Below, one piece after another: positions 43,602 through 51,999 of a stretch of DNA of 64,000 bases. A program made the position numbers and the translations under genes. Where the stretch lies: contig NZ_AOLK01000019.1 in the NCBI RefSeq assembly GCF_000336755.1, positions 202,300 through 266,299 on the forward strand, read 5' to 3'. This DNA is from Haloferax elongans ATCC BAA-1513 (GTDB lineage: Archaea > Halobacteriota > Halobacteria > Halobacteriales > Haloferacaceae). Positions within the stretch are counted from its first letter, which is position 1. Each line of letters begins with the position of its first letter. Under the pieces are notes generated by a model. It made no database searches. It had not been told where the DNA came from and saw only the letters and a program-made list of their open reading frames with translations.

Positions 43602-43910
43602 ATGAGCGAACGCTACAACACCCCCGACGCAGGAACCCTGAACTGGCACGTCCCGCTGAACGAGAACTTCAAGAGCCTCGGCACCGACGTCGAGATTCGC
43701 GACGACGACGCGAACAAATCGAACTACGACCCCGCAGTCGGCGCGAAGTTCTTTGCGAACGACACGAACAAAGTCTACCTCGGCGACGGTTCCCAGTGGA
43801 ACTACATCGGTGACATCGCCAAGCTCCCCGGCGACGTCGTCGTGAGCGATTCGGAACCGTCGAGCGCGAGTGTCGGCGACATCTGGATCGAGACGAGCTC
43901 CACCAACTAA
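43602..43910 (+). CDS. Small tail-fibre-like protein, 102 aa
   Basis: MSERYNTPDAGTLNWHVPLN opens the chain. KFFANDTNKVYLGDGSQWNY and the ending PSSASVGDIWIETSS resemble short repeat units of phage tail fibres and collar proteins (a time- or state-marker phrase followed by a Leu-Gly-Asp-Gly-Ser-x-Trp turn). There is no signal peptide. It sits 21 bp after the lipoprotein gene and four bases before the beta-helix gene, so the three are probably co-transcribed. A structural or trimerising partner of the beta-helix protein is a reasonable inference; no enzymatic motif exists. Confidence 0.65.
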   Translation: MSERYNTPDAGTLNWHVPLNENFKSLGTDVEIRDDDANKSNYDPAVGAKFFANDTNKVYLGDGSQWNYIGDIAKLPGDVVVSDSEPSSASVGDIWIETSSTN

Positions 43911-43914
43911 GCCA

Positions 43915-45891
43915 ATGACGACCTACTACGTGGACCCGGCAAACGGGAACAACAGTAACTCGGGGACGTCCCTCAACGACGCCTTCGAGGACCTCATGCC
44001 TGTCGAGGTTGACGGCAAAGTCAACCTCCAAGCGGGCGACGTCGTGAAGGTACGCGACACGGCAGTCATGTACCCACCGTCGAAGCCCACATGGTGGCAG
44101 ACCTCGGGTACCGCCGACAACCCCATCGTCATCGAGGCATACGAGAACGAATCGCCCATCATCGACTGCTCGAAGTACGACGGAACCCACGGTCTCGACC
44201 TCCTCGGGACCCAGCACATGGTCTTCCGCGGCCTCGAAATCCGCAACGCCGGGAAGAACGCCGTCCGCTGTAACGGGACCGACGGACAGGACGCTCGCGA
44301 GTGCCTGTTCGAGGACCTGCACATCCACCACTACGGCCAGAACAGCCAGTGGGCCGGCAACGGCATCATCTTCTACGGCAAGTCGTTCGACCACGTCGTC
44401 CGAAACGTCGTCGCCCACCACGGCAGCACCGGTGGCGGCTCCGACGGCTTCTACGTCGGCGGCTCCTCGGGCGCTGGTCGCGGCGGCGGTCACCGCTACG
44501 AGAACTGTGTGGCCTACCTGAACGCAGACGACGGCTTCGACTTCTACGACGCCGACCCGAAGCACCCGAACGTGATGGTCAACTGTGTCGCCCACCACAA
44601 CGGGCACGACGGCATGGGGACCACTGGCGACGGGAACGGCTTCAAGGTCGGCGGCCCGGACTTCGAAACCGGGAACAACGTCCTGAAGCGGTGTGTCGCC
44701 TACAAGAACGACGAGCGTGGCTTCAACACCAACGGCGCACGCGTCCCCAACGAGTTCTACAACTGTACCTCGTGGGACAACGGCAGCTACGGCTACCACT
44801 TCAGCGGAAGCGCCGACAACGTCGTCCGAAACTGCGCGTCGTTCGACAACGACAAGTCCGACGTAGAGTCCCTTTGGAACGCCGACTCGGCGTACAACTC
44901 CTGGGACCTCGGCATCTCGAACCCCGAGTTCGAGACCACCGACCCGAGTTCGGACAACTTCCTCCGGCCGAAAGATTCCAGCCCGCTCGTCGACGCTGGG
45001 ACCGACGTCGGTCTGGATTACGCGGGTGACGCGCCGGACCTCGGTGCGATTCGCTCGGAGGACTCCATCAACACCTCCGAACCCGAGCCAACGAGTCCGA
45101 CCGCGGCCCTGAAGTTCAACGACGGCACGCAGCACGTGTCGCCTGTCGGCGTCCGGTACTACGACGGCAGCCAGTGGGTCGCCACGTCTCTCAAGGTCAT
45201 GATGGACGGCGGGTTCGTCGAGGCGTTCGGGAAGGTTCCCTACGACGGTTCCAGCACCGACGGCTCGACCTCCGATGGGTCGACGACTGATGATTCGACC
45301 TCCGACGGGTCGACCTCCGGCGGGTCGACGACCATCCTCGAAGACTTCACCAACGGTCTCGGGAACTACGTCGGCGACGTCAGTTCGTTCTCCATCGTCT
45401 CGGCACCCTCGGTCCGCGGCAACGCGGGACTGCTGTACGACAAGACCGGGAGCGACAAACTCATCCTGCGCGACTCGCCCTCCACGACGGTCGTTCAGGA
45501 CACCACCTACCGCGCCAACATCTACGCGCACTCGGGTGGGAACTACGGCAAGGTGTACTTCTTCGCCAACGGCTCCAGCTGGAGCGACGTGAGCGGGTAC
45601 GCCATCGAGTACGACACCAACAAGACGGTGTCGCCGCAGTTCAAGCTCCTCCGTCTCGACAACGGGAGCCTCACGGTTCTCGACGAGGTGTCTGTCTCGC
45701 CGAAACTCGAAGAGTGGATGGACGTCGAATTCACTCCGAAATCGGACGGCAGCATCGTCGCGCGCCTGTACGACGCAAGCGGCTCCGAAGTCGCCAGCGT
45801 CTCGGCGAACGACACGACCTACACCTCAGGGACGTACGGGTTCGGGTGTAACAACCCGAAGGTCAGCTTCGACTACCTCCGGGAAGTCTAA
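43915..45891 (+). CDS. Right-handed parallel beta-helix protein with C-terminal lectin-like domain
   Basis: A 658-residue protein. The N terminus MTTYYVDPANGNNSNSGTSL is the usual opening of pectate-lyase-like beta-helices. About residues 60-370 show repeated coils (NAGKNAVRCNGTDGQDAREC, NVVAHHGSTGGGSDGFYVGG, NCVAYLNADDGFDFYD, RCVAYKNDERGFNTNG). A linker of Ser-Thr-Asp-Gly repeats (about 445-475) leads to a beta-sandwich domain (480-658) like concanavalin-type sugar-binding modules. No signal peptide or Tat motif. Possible roles are polysaccharide lyase or epimerase, or an adhesin/tailspike-like surface protein. The catalytic residues are not evident. Confidence 0.8.
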   Translation: MTTYYVDPANGNNSNSGTSLNDAFEDLMPVEVDGKVNLQAGDVVKVRDTAVMYPPSKPTWWQTSGTADNPIVIEAYENESPIIDCSKYDGTHGLDLLGTQHMVFRGLEIRNAGKNAVRCNGTDGQDARECLFEDLHIHHYGQNSQWAGNGIIFYGKSFDHVVRNVVAHHGSTGGGSDGFYVGGSSGAGRGGGHRYENCVAYLNADDGFDFYDADPKHPNVMVNCVAHHNGHDGMGTTGDGNGFKVGGPDFETGNNVLKRCVAYKNDERGFNTNGARVPNEFYNCTSWDNGSYGYHFSGSADNVVRNCASFDNDKSDVESLWNADSAYNSWDLGISNPEFETTDPSSDNFLRPKDSSPLVDAGTDVGLDYAGDAPDLGAIRSEDSINTSEPEPTSPTAALKFNDGTQHVSPVGVRYYDGSQWVATSLKVMMDGGFVEAFGKVPYDGSSTDGSTSDGSTTDDSTSDGSTSGGSTTILEDFTNGLGNYVGDVSSFSIVSAPSVRGNAGLLYDKTGSDKLILRDSPSTTVVQDTTYRANIYAHSGGNYGKVYFFANGSSWSDVSGYAIEYDTNKTVSPQFKLLRLDNGSLTVLDEVSVSPKLEEWMDVEFTPKSDGSIVARLYDASGSEVASVSANDTTYTSGTYGFGCNNPKVSFDYLREV

Positions 45892-46420
45892 GCGACACGC
45901 TCTGGGCATCGGGCACAGACCTCCACGCATCGACCACCAACCACCCTCCACCACACCGGGCACACACTGGGCACGCAGGAATCGGGCACCCACCACGACC
46001 GGGCACAAACCGGGCATCCAACACCGGGTAACTACCACAAACCGGGCATCCCCGCTCACACGCTGTCAGAGGCACCCACTGAAAAACAGCCCTCCACCGA
46101 CCCTCCACCACAATCCGGGCAACCCTCCAACCACCAGCCCTCCACCGACCCTCCACCACAATCCGGGCAACCCTCCAACCACCAGCCCTCCACCGACCCT
46201 CCACCACACCAGCCCTTGCACGACGGGGCACGCCGGTCGCCCTCCACCGACGACCGACTCGAATCGCACGCTAACCACTGTCCATCGCGCTCATCCGGCC
46301 GCATCCGCGGCCGAAACCTGACGTCCGGGTCGACGACTGTCGCCCGGGGGTCACGTCCCTGCTGACGCTTCGGTCGTACGTATTCTGCCGACTCCACTCC
46401 CCCGAGAGCCCCGCTGCAAC
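45892..46420. repeat. 529-bp C-rich, G-poor repetitive spacer
   Basis: Between convergent genes the plus strand is strongly C/A-rich. GGGCA occurs eight times between 45904 and 46047 and again in each full 48-bp tandem unit (46088-46208). CCTCCA and CCACCA strings fill the rest. Minus-strand frames through it encode Trp-Trp-Leu-Glu-Gly-Cys repeats and are not credible proteins. Confidence 0.75.
46088..46208. repeat. 48-bp tandem repeat, 2.5 copies
   Basis: Units at 46088-46135 and 46136-46183 are identical as read; a third begins at 46184 and matches for about 25 bases. Each contains CCCTCCACCGACCCTCCACC and an internal AATCCGGGCAACC. Identity between units implies recent duplication. Confidence 0.9.
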
Positions 46421-48283
46421 TCAGCCAGCAGGGAACGTTTCGGTGGCGGCGTTGGGTTTGTCCTCGCCCCACCGGATGTACCATCCCTGGAACCCACCGT
46501 TGGAATAGACCCGATTGACCGTGTGGTCGGCGTCCATCTCGGCGATATCCGACTGGTCATAGAGGAACAACTGCTCTCGCTGGTTGTCGGTGAAGTACGC
46601 CGCGTCGAGGAACCGGCGGTCGTACTCGTGTGTCGCGGCGTAGGAGTGCGTGTACGAAATCGACGCCCGTTCGTACTCGTCGTAGCCGAGACCGGGCGTC
46701 AATGCGTATCGTTCGCTCTCCTCCGAGAACGTCCGGCGTGGGAGCGTGATGTCCTGCCCGCCGGTGAGGTACCGTTCTGTCTTGACGGTTAGACTGAACG
46801 ACCGGACGGGCAGGTCTGGGTTGTGGTACTGGAGCATGAAGTCCGCGCCTTCGTACTCCGAGTAGGTCATGTGCTTGTTGGGTCCGTAGACCGTGAACGT
46901 CCCGAGGAGCGCCGCGGCGACGACGACGACGACGAGGACTGTCGTCCCGACGACGCGAAGGCGGAAGTTCCCGCGGGCGACCAAGAGCTTCAGGAAACTG
47001 AGCCCGACGAGGAGCGTCGCAAACACGAGCGCGTAGCGAGCGATGCGTATCGGCCCGGTAGCGATGAGATAGGTTCCGAGGAAGACGATGCCGACGGCGG
47101 AACCGATTCCGAACTGAGTCACGAGGAACCCGTCGTGGTACTTCACGTCGGTTTTGAGGAGCCGGCTGACGAGCCAAAGTGAGAACACCCCGGCCACAGC
47201 GAAGTACAGGAAGACAGCCCCATACAGTTGCACGAACCGCTGGACGAGTTCGAGAGCGGTCAGTCCCGCGTTGCTCGCGAGTTCCGCCCGTTGGCTGGCC
47301 GGGTTCGTCTCGCCGGCGAGCGCGAAGATTTCGATGATACTCAACTGCGTTCGACGGAAGCCGATGTACCACATGAACGCCGCCGGGACGATTGCGAGGG
47401 CAATCGTCGGCCGAATCGAGCGAACAGGGTTCCCCGTCACGCGACGGTAGACGTTGCTGTAGCCGACGGTTCCGACGACAATGACGACGAAGAACAGCGC
47501 CGATATCGGGTGGAAGAAGATGAGCGCGATGCTCGACACGGCGACGAGGCCGAGGTACCGCCGGTCGTTCGTCCGACGGGCGCGCTCGACGAACGCGAGG
47601 AACACGGGAAACAGCATGAACGACAGCACCGCGGGCTGTAGTTGCGTGTAGAATTTCGCGAAGTACAGCGGCGTCGCGGCGGCGATACCGAGCGGGAGCG
47701 CCCGGTCGTCACCAGTCAAGGCCCGGAGGTACACACCGACGCCGAGAACGTAGACGACGGTGAAGACGAACGGTGAGAGTTGGATGAGCGTCGCGACGGG
47801 AACGCCGAAGAAGACGAGTTCGGCGAAGAGCATGTGCTCGAACGGGTAGAAGACGTCTCCCGGAAGCGACCCGAAAGCGACGAGGTCGCGGACCGCGCCA
47901 AGGTGGTACAGCGAGTCGGACGTTCCACGCCCGTAGAGACGATAGCCGCGGACGCCCGGAATAGCGAAAAACAGGGCGTACTGCGCGAGCAGAAGCGTGA
48001 CCGCGCGCGTCCAGTTCCTGTTTCGAGTCACCGCGCTCCCGACCGAGACGAGGACTGCGGTGGCGATACCCAACCCGAACATGGCCCAGTAGGAGACTGG
48101 GAACGCGGTCACTGGAGACGGTTCGTAGCCAGCAGGCGGCGGGACGAGGATGAGAAGCGCGCTCTGTGCGAGCACTGCGAGGGCGGCGACGACGAGAAGC
48201 GCCCGTTGAACGGGGGGGGCGAGAAGCGTCGGGAGCGAGAGCTCCGAGACGGTTCTCGTTCGACGGTCCGTGGAGACCGCCAT
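46421..48283 (-). CDS. Polytopic membrane protein, possible GT-C-type glycosyltransferase
   Basis: A 620-residue protein with about 12-13 membrane helices in residues 25-460 and a soluble, presumably extracytoplasmic C-terminal domain of about 160 residues (YGPNKHMTYSEYEGADFMLQ, TERYLTGGQDITLPRR, YFTDNQREQLFLYD). An early loop YGRGTSDSLYHLGAVRDLV after the third or fourth helix has Asp/His residues where GT-C enzymes (oligosaccharyltransferase or mannosyltransferase type) carry catalytic acids. This is suggestive only. A GGAGGTG site (plus strand 48289-48295) five bases ahead supports the ATG at 48283. Placed with glycosyltransferases, it may transfer lipid-linked sugars or export glycan. Confidence 0.7.
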   Translation of the reverse strand: MAVSTDRRTRTVSELSLPTLLAPPVQRALLVVAALAVLAQSALLILVPPPAGYEPSPVTAFPVSYWAMFGLGIATAVLVSVGSAVTRNRNWTRAVTLLLAQYALFFAIPGVRGYRLYGRGTSDSLYHLGAVRDLVAFGSLPGDVFYPFEHMLFAELVFFGVPVATLIQLSPFVFTVVYVLGVGVYLRALTGDDRALPLGIAAATPLYFAKFYTQLQPAVLSFMLFPVFLAFVERARRTNDRRYLGLVAVSSIALIFFHPISALFFVVIVVGTVGYSNVYRRVTGNPVRSIRPTIALAIVPAAFMWYIGFRRTQLSIIEIFALAGETNPASQRAELASNAGLTALELVQRFVQLYGAVFLYFAVAGVFSLWLVSRLLKTDVKYHDGFLVTQFGIGSAVGIVFLGTYLIATGPIRIARYALVFATLLVGLSFLKLLVARGNFRLRVVGTTVLVVVVVAAALLGTFTVYGPNKHMTYSEYEGADFMLQYHNPDLPVRSFSLTVKTERYLTGGQDITLPRRTFSEESERYALTPGLGYDEYERASISYTHSYAATHEYDRRFLDAAYFTDNQREQLFLYDQSDIAEMDADHTVNRVYSNGGFQGWYIRWGEDKPNAATETFPAG

Positions 48284-48288
48284 CTTAG

Positions 48289-48295
48289 CACCTCC
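48289..48295 (-). promoter_or_regulatory. Shine-Dalgarno site for the polytopic membrane protein
   Basis: Read leftward it is GGAGGTG, five bases before the ATG at 48283, one of few clear ribosome-binding sites in this mostly leaderless window. Confidence 0.6.
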
Positions 48296-48440
48296 ACCTC
48301 AATCCACCGGGACTCACGGAAGACTCACGGGAAGATACGTCACCGAACATGAATACTGTTCCGTGCCAAACATAGATGGTAATGGATTGATTAACTTGTT
48401 CGATACCCACAGGGAATGGACATTCTTGAAATTACAACAT

Positions 48441-48449
48441 TCATAATTT
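48441..48449 (+). promoter_or_regulatory. TATA box for the acidic lipoprotein gene
   Basis: TCATAATTT ends 26 bases before the ATG at 48476 within an AT-rich stretch; the spacing fits a leaderless message. Confidence 0.45.
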
Positions 48450-48475
48450 ACTAATTGTATCACGATAGATAGTTC

Positions 48476-49105
48476 ATGCACAACAGACGCAGGTTCCTTG
48501 GTGGAATTGGAGTTGGCATGATAGCAATATCGGGGTGTCTCGGAACGGGACTCCTCGAAGGGCCAGACGATTCAGACGACGGCGAAGCGAGCCAGAGCGG
48601 CGGCAGCTCCGGCGGGTCCAATAACGAACAGACGGCGACTCCAGACGAGTCAACCCCCGAGCAGACGCCGGAATCGACGCCAGAAGAGACCTCGGAAGAA
48701 CCGGACGAACAGACGCCTGAAGCGGTCGAATCACTCGAAGACCGTATCACGTTCACGCGCGATGACGACGACCCAGCAGTCGTCGGCACGCTCCTGATGA
48801 AGGGACCGATTCCGGGTGTTATCGTCTCGACCGATTACCAGAGTGCGGACGCGTGGCAGAATTACGCCACACTCGACGAAGAAAACGGAACGTACAAAGT
48901 CGGTCTTTCGGTCACCGCTAGCGCGGCTATTGGCCGTCTGAGCGTCGTCGGAACGGTGTACGATGCCGATGACGACGTCGTGAGCAAAAGTACGGACGTG
49001 AGCAGCAACATCCCCTCTGACGAAAAGGCCCTCATCCACCTCACGTTCGACGGTGACGTGAGCAAGATGCACTACTTCGAGATATCGCTGGACAACCCCG
49101 CGTAA
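48476..49105 (+). CDS. Tat lipoprotein with acidic stalk and FxLYD-like domain
   Basis: A 209-residue exported protein. RRRFLGGIGVGMIAISGC gives a Tat signal and lipobox with Cys21. Residues 25-80 are an acidic, Pro/Thr/Glu-rich stalk (repeats like STPEQTPESTPEETSEE). Residues 95-209 form a beta domain (AVVGTLLMKGPIPGVIVSTD, ASAAIGRLSVVGTVYDADDD, EKALIHLTFDGDVSKMHYFE) with the Val-Val-Gly-Thr-Val-Tyr-Asp pattern of FxLYD-type domains common in haloarchaeal lipoproteins. Function unknown. It converges on the MFS gene with a 6-bp gap. Confidence 0.78.
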   Translation: MHNRRRFLGGIGVGMIAISGCLGTGLLEGPDDSDDGEASQSGGSSGGSNNEQTATPDESTPEQTPESTPEETSEEPDEQTPEAVESLEDRITFTRDDDDPAVVGTLLMKGPIPGVIVSTDYQSADAWQNYATLDEENGTYKVGLSVTASAAIGRLSVVGTVYDADDDVVSKSTDVSSNIPSDEKALIHLTFDGDVSKMHYFEISLDNPA

Positions 49106-49111
49106 GCGTGG

Positions 49112-50422
49112 TTAGGCGCCGCCAGCATACGCCTCGAACTCTTCTCCGCGAATAGCGAAGTACGCGACACCGACGAGTCCGACGACCGACGCGACGCCGA
49201 ACGCGAGTGTCGGGTCTGTCGCATAGAGCCATCCACCGAGCGCTGCGCTCGGAATGACGACTGTGTTTCGAACGAGGTAGTAGGTGCCCGTCACGCGACC
49301 GCCCGAATCTCGCTTTGCGGGGCCGACGATGAGCGCCTTGTGTGCCGGAAGCCCGGCGAACCGGAGTCCCGAAAACGCGAAGAGGGCGACGAGAACCCAC
49401 TGGTTCGACGGCGCGAGGATGAGGAGAATCGGGAAGACGGCGTAGACGGTGAAACCGAGTCCGACGACGGGCTTGAGTCCGGTTCGCTCGGCGAGTTTCG
49501 AGACGGGGAGTTTCGTCAGGAGCGCGACGACCATCTCGACGCCGAGGAGGATACCGAAGAACGCGTCCGGCCGGAGCGACACACCGAATCCGGTGAATCC
49601 GACCGCGAGGAAGTCGGTGACGACGATAACAAAGAAGACGTACACCATCCCGTTGGCGAACCGGATGAGCGTGTCGGCGACGAGAAGCGGTCGAAGCGTC
49701 GATGGAAGCGACCGAATATCAGACCGGAGTTGCGCGAGTCCCTCGAAGGACTTTCCGATGGAGTCCTCGCCAGCGTCATAGAGGAAGTGCTGGGCGACGG
49801 TGGCGACGATACCGAACGCCGCGGCGACGATGAGCACGTACTGGAAGCCGACGACGAACGAGGCTGTCGCCGCGAGCAGGGCCGCAGCGATGAGTGGACC
49901 GAGTAAGAACCCGATTCGGCGGAAGATTTCGGTGCTGGCGAAGCCCATCGCGAGTCGGTCCGGCGAGACGCTCTGTTTGACGATTGCGAACGTCGCGCCG
50001 AGTCCGAACGACTTCCACGCTTGCGTGAGAAAGAGGCCGACGAAAATCCATATCCACGGTTCGAGTGAGACGCCCGCGAGCGTCACCGGCGGAACCGAAG
50101 GTGCGACGAACCAGAACAGAAAGCCAGCAGAAGTGATGGTGCCGAACAGCGTCAATGAGAGTCGCGAGCCGAGTCGGTCCGAAAGCGCCCCACCAGGATA
50201 CGGATAGAGCGCGCCGATGAGGTTGCCGACGCTCCCGTACAGGCCGACGACGGTGGCTCCCGCGCCGAGAACACGCAGATATTCGGGGATGTACCGACCG
50301 GTCATCTGAAACGAGAGGCTGAACGCGAGCATCGCCAGGGAGAGGACGAGCACGTCGCGTTCGAGCCCGATAAACTGCCTGAAGGAATCGAAGACATCGA
50401 CCGAGTCTCGGCGTGTTGCCAT
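49112..50422 (-). CDS. MFS transporter
   Basis: A 436-residue permease with 12 predicted helices. Loop 2-3 has GALSDRLGSRLSL and the loop 8-9 equivalent is SKLAERTGLKP, both motif A-like. It begins with a short cytoplasmic tail (FDSFRQFIGLERDVLVLSLA). Haloarchaeal members of this type are annotated as drug or sugar efflux-type MFS; the substrate cannot be read from the sequence. It is transcribed alone, convergent with the lipoprotein gene. ATG at 50422 is the first of the frame and gives a sensible topology. Confidence 0.88.
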   Translation of the reverse strand: MATRRDSVDVFDSFRQFIGLERDVLVLSLAMLAFSLSFQMTGRYIPEYLRVLGAGATVVGLYGSVGNLIGALYPYPGGALSDRLGSRLSLTLFGTITSAGFLFWFVAPSVPPVTLAGVSLEPWIWIFVGLFLTQAWKSFGLGATFAIVKQSVSPDRLAMGFASTEIFRRIGFLLGPLIAAALLAATASFVVGFQYVLIVAAAFGIVATVAQHFLYDAGEDSIGKSFEGLAQLRSDIRSLPSTLRPLLVADTLIRFANGMVYVFFVIVVTDFLAVGFTGFGVSLRPDAFFGILLGVEMVVALLTKLPVSKLAERTGLKPVVGLGFTVYAVFPILLILAPSNQWVLVALFAFSGLRFAGLPAHKALIVGPAKRDSGGRVTGTYYLVRNTVVIPSAALGGWLYATDPTLAFGVASVVGLVGVAYFAIRGEEFEAYAGGA

Positions 50423-50521
50423 CGGTGTTGCACACGACCTATCGGAGAATGAAAGTAGGGGAATCGGAAGCCGAAGCTGTGGAGTCGAGGTGAAAGCGAA
50501 CTGAAAAGCGTGCAGTCTCGC

Positions 50522-50965
50522 CTATTCGGAGCCGTCAGTCGGTGGCGTCACCCAAACGACGAGCCCCTCGTCGCGTCTGACGATGCCTTTCGTGTGGTCG
50601 CCGCCGAACGGCGCGTCGTCGACGTTTTCAGGGTCGATGTCGGCCACGCGCTCGACTTCGTCGACGAGCCAGCCGTACACTTTCGAATCCTCGTCACCGT
50701 CGTCGAAGACGATGACGCGCGGTGCGTCCGGGTTCGAGCCGACGTCAAGCAGACTGGCGGTGTCGATGACAGTCGTCGTCACGCCGCGGTAGTCCATCGC
50801 GCCGACGACGTGTGGCGGCGTGTCAGGGAGTGCACGAACGGACTGCCGGTCGATGATTTCTGCGACGGCATCGAGTTCGACGCAGTAGCGCTCGTCTCCG
50901 ATGTCGAATTCGAGCACCTGCGTCGGTTCGTCGAGGGTCGTCTCGGTGGCGTCATTGGCGGCCAT
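50522..50965 (-). CDS. cheW: CheW-like chemotaxis coupling protein
   Basis: A 147-residue CheW domain: QVLEFDIGDERYCVELDAVA (residues 16-35), EIIDRQSVRALPDTPPHVVG, the conserved RGVTTTVIDTASLL, and VYGWLVDEVERVADIDPENV. CheW bridges chemoreceptors and the CheA kinase. Its start shares one base with the stop of the soluble receptor gene upstream, so the two are translationally coupled. No cheA, cheY or other chemotaxis gene is near. An acidic N-terminal tail of about 15 residues is typical of halophiles. Confidence 0.9.
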   Translation of the reverse strand: MAANDATETTLDEPTQVLEFDIGDERYCVELDAVAEIIDRQSVRALPDTPPHVVGAMDYRGVTTTVIDTASLLDVGSNPDAPRVIVFDDGDEDSKVYGWLVDEVERVADIDPENVDDAPFGGDHTKGIVRRDEGLVVWVTPPTDGSE

Positions 50966-51999
50966 TAGGCACCACCACCGTGTTCAGCGGCGGCGCCGTG
51001 ATTGCCATCGTCCTCGACTTCGTCTTCGATGTGGTCCGTGAGAAGCGCGATTTCGGAGACCTTCGACGTCTGTTCTTCCGTCGCGGCGGCGACATCCGTA
51101 ATCTCGTTGGCGACGCGCTTCGCGCCGCGGGCCGTCTCGTCGACGATGCTCGCGACTTCTTCGGTACTCGCCGCCTGCTGGTCTGTCGCCCGCGCGACTT
51201 CTTCGGCACCGGCGGCGGCCTCTTCGACCGCGTTGTCGATACTTCGGAGCGCCGTCACGGCGTCGGCGACTTCAGACATCCCCTCGTTGACCTCGTCGTT
51301 CGCCTCGGCGATGTTGGTGACGGTCGTCGATGTCGAGTCCTGGATGTCCTCGACCATCTCCTCGATTTCGGAGACGCTGTCGCGGGACTGCTCGGCGAGG
51401 TTCTTCACTTCGTCTGCGACGACGGCGAAACCGGACCCTGCGTCGCCAGCGCGTGCGGCCTCGATAGACGCGTTGAGCGCGAGGAGGTTGGTCTGGTCGG
51501 CGATTTCGTTGATGACCTCGACGACCGCGTCGATTTGGTCGACCTTCTGGCGGAGGTCGACGATTTCCTCGTAGACCTCGGACGTGGCGTCGTCGACCGA
51601 CTCCATGGCGTCGGCGGCGTTGTCGGCCGACGTCCGCCCCTCGGAGGCGAGTTCGCGCGCTTGGTCGCTCATCGACTTCGTCTGCTCGGCGCTGGAGGCA
51701 ATCTCCTCGACGCTCGCGCTCAGGTTCGATATCTCGCCTGCAACCTCGTCCATGTTTGCGGCCTGGTCGTTCGCGAGGTCGCTAATATCCTGTGCGCTGA
51801 CGGCGATGTCTTCTGACGCATCGCCGAGTTCGGCGATAGCTACGTCTATCTCGTCGGTCGCGTCGTCTGCGTCGTCTACATCGTCCAGAACATCGTCAGC
51901 GTCGGCCGCTTCACCGTCGAGAACGTCTCCTGCAGCGACTCCGCCGTCGAACTTGGGAGGGTTCGCGTCGCGTCCGCTGAATTCCCGCTCACTCGTCAT
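50965..51999 (-). CDS. Soluble methyl-accepting chemotaxis protein without sensor domain
   Basis: A 344-residue transducer. It has no transmembrane helix or PAS/GAF/globin domain. About 50 acidic residues lead straight into the coiled-coil signalling domain. The hairpin tip [20 protein letters not shown] (from residue 163) and the following [12 protein letters not shown] are fully conserved, so CheA/CheW contact is expected. Methylatable Glu/Gln pairs are present on both helices. The tail [14 protein letters not shown] is His/Gly-rich. Start at ATG 51999; extra in-frame codons to 52032 are not needed. It is coupled to cheW. Confidence 0.9.
   Translation of the reverse strand: MTSEREFSGRDANPPKFDGGVAAGDVLDGEAADADDVLDDVDDADDATDEIDVAIAELGDASEDIAVSAQDISDLANDQAANMDEVAGEISNLSASVEEIASSAEQTKSMSDQARELASEGRTSADNAADAMESVDDATSEVYEEIVDLRQKVDQIDAVVEVINEIADQTNLLALNASIEAARAGDAGSGFAVVADEVKNLAEQSRDSVSEIEEMVEDIQDSTSTTVTNIAEANDEVNEGMSEVADAVTALRSIDNAVEEAAAGAEEVARATDQQAASTEEVASIVDETARGAKRVANEITDVAAATEEQTSKVSEIALLTDHIEDEVEDDGNHGAAAEHGGGA

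Noticed and set aside
43669..45531. 620-codon minus-strand frame
   Set aside because: It is the antisense shadow of the beta-helix gene with a Val/Arg/Gly-biased composition and an Arg-rich tail.
46088..46208. CRISPR array or replication iterons
   Set aside because: The 48-bp units are fully contiguous with no variable spacers, and no orc1/cdc6 gene or A/T-rich unwinding element is near.
46056..46484. Possible small Cys/Trp-rich repeat protein on the minus strand
   Set aside because: The frame is open only because the 48-bp tandem unit is a multiple of three; its composition is unlike haloarchaeal proteins and it overlaps the end of the membrane-protein gene.
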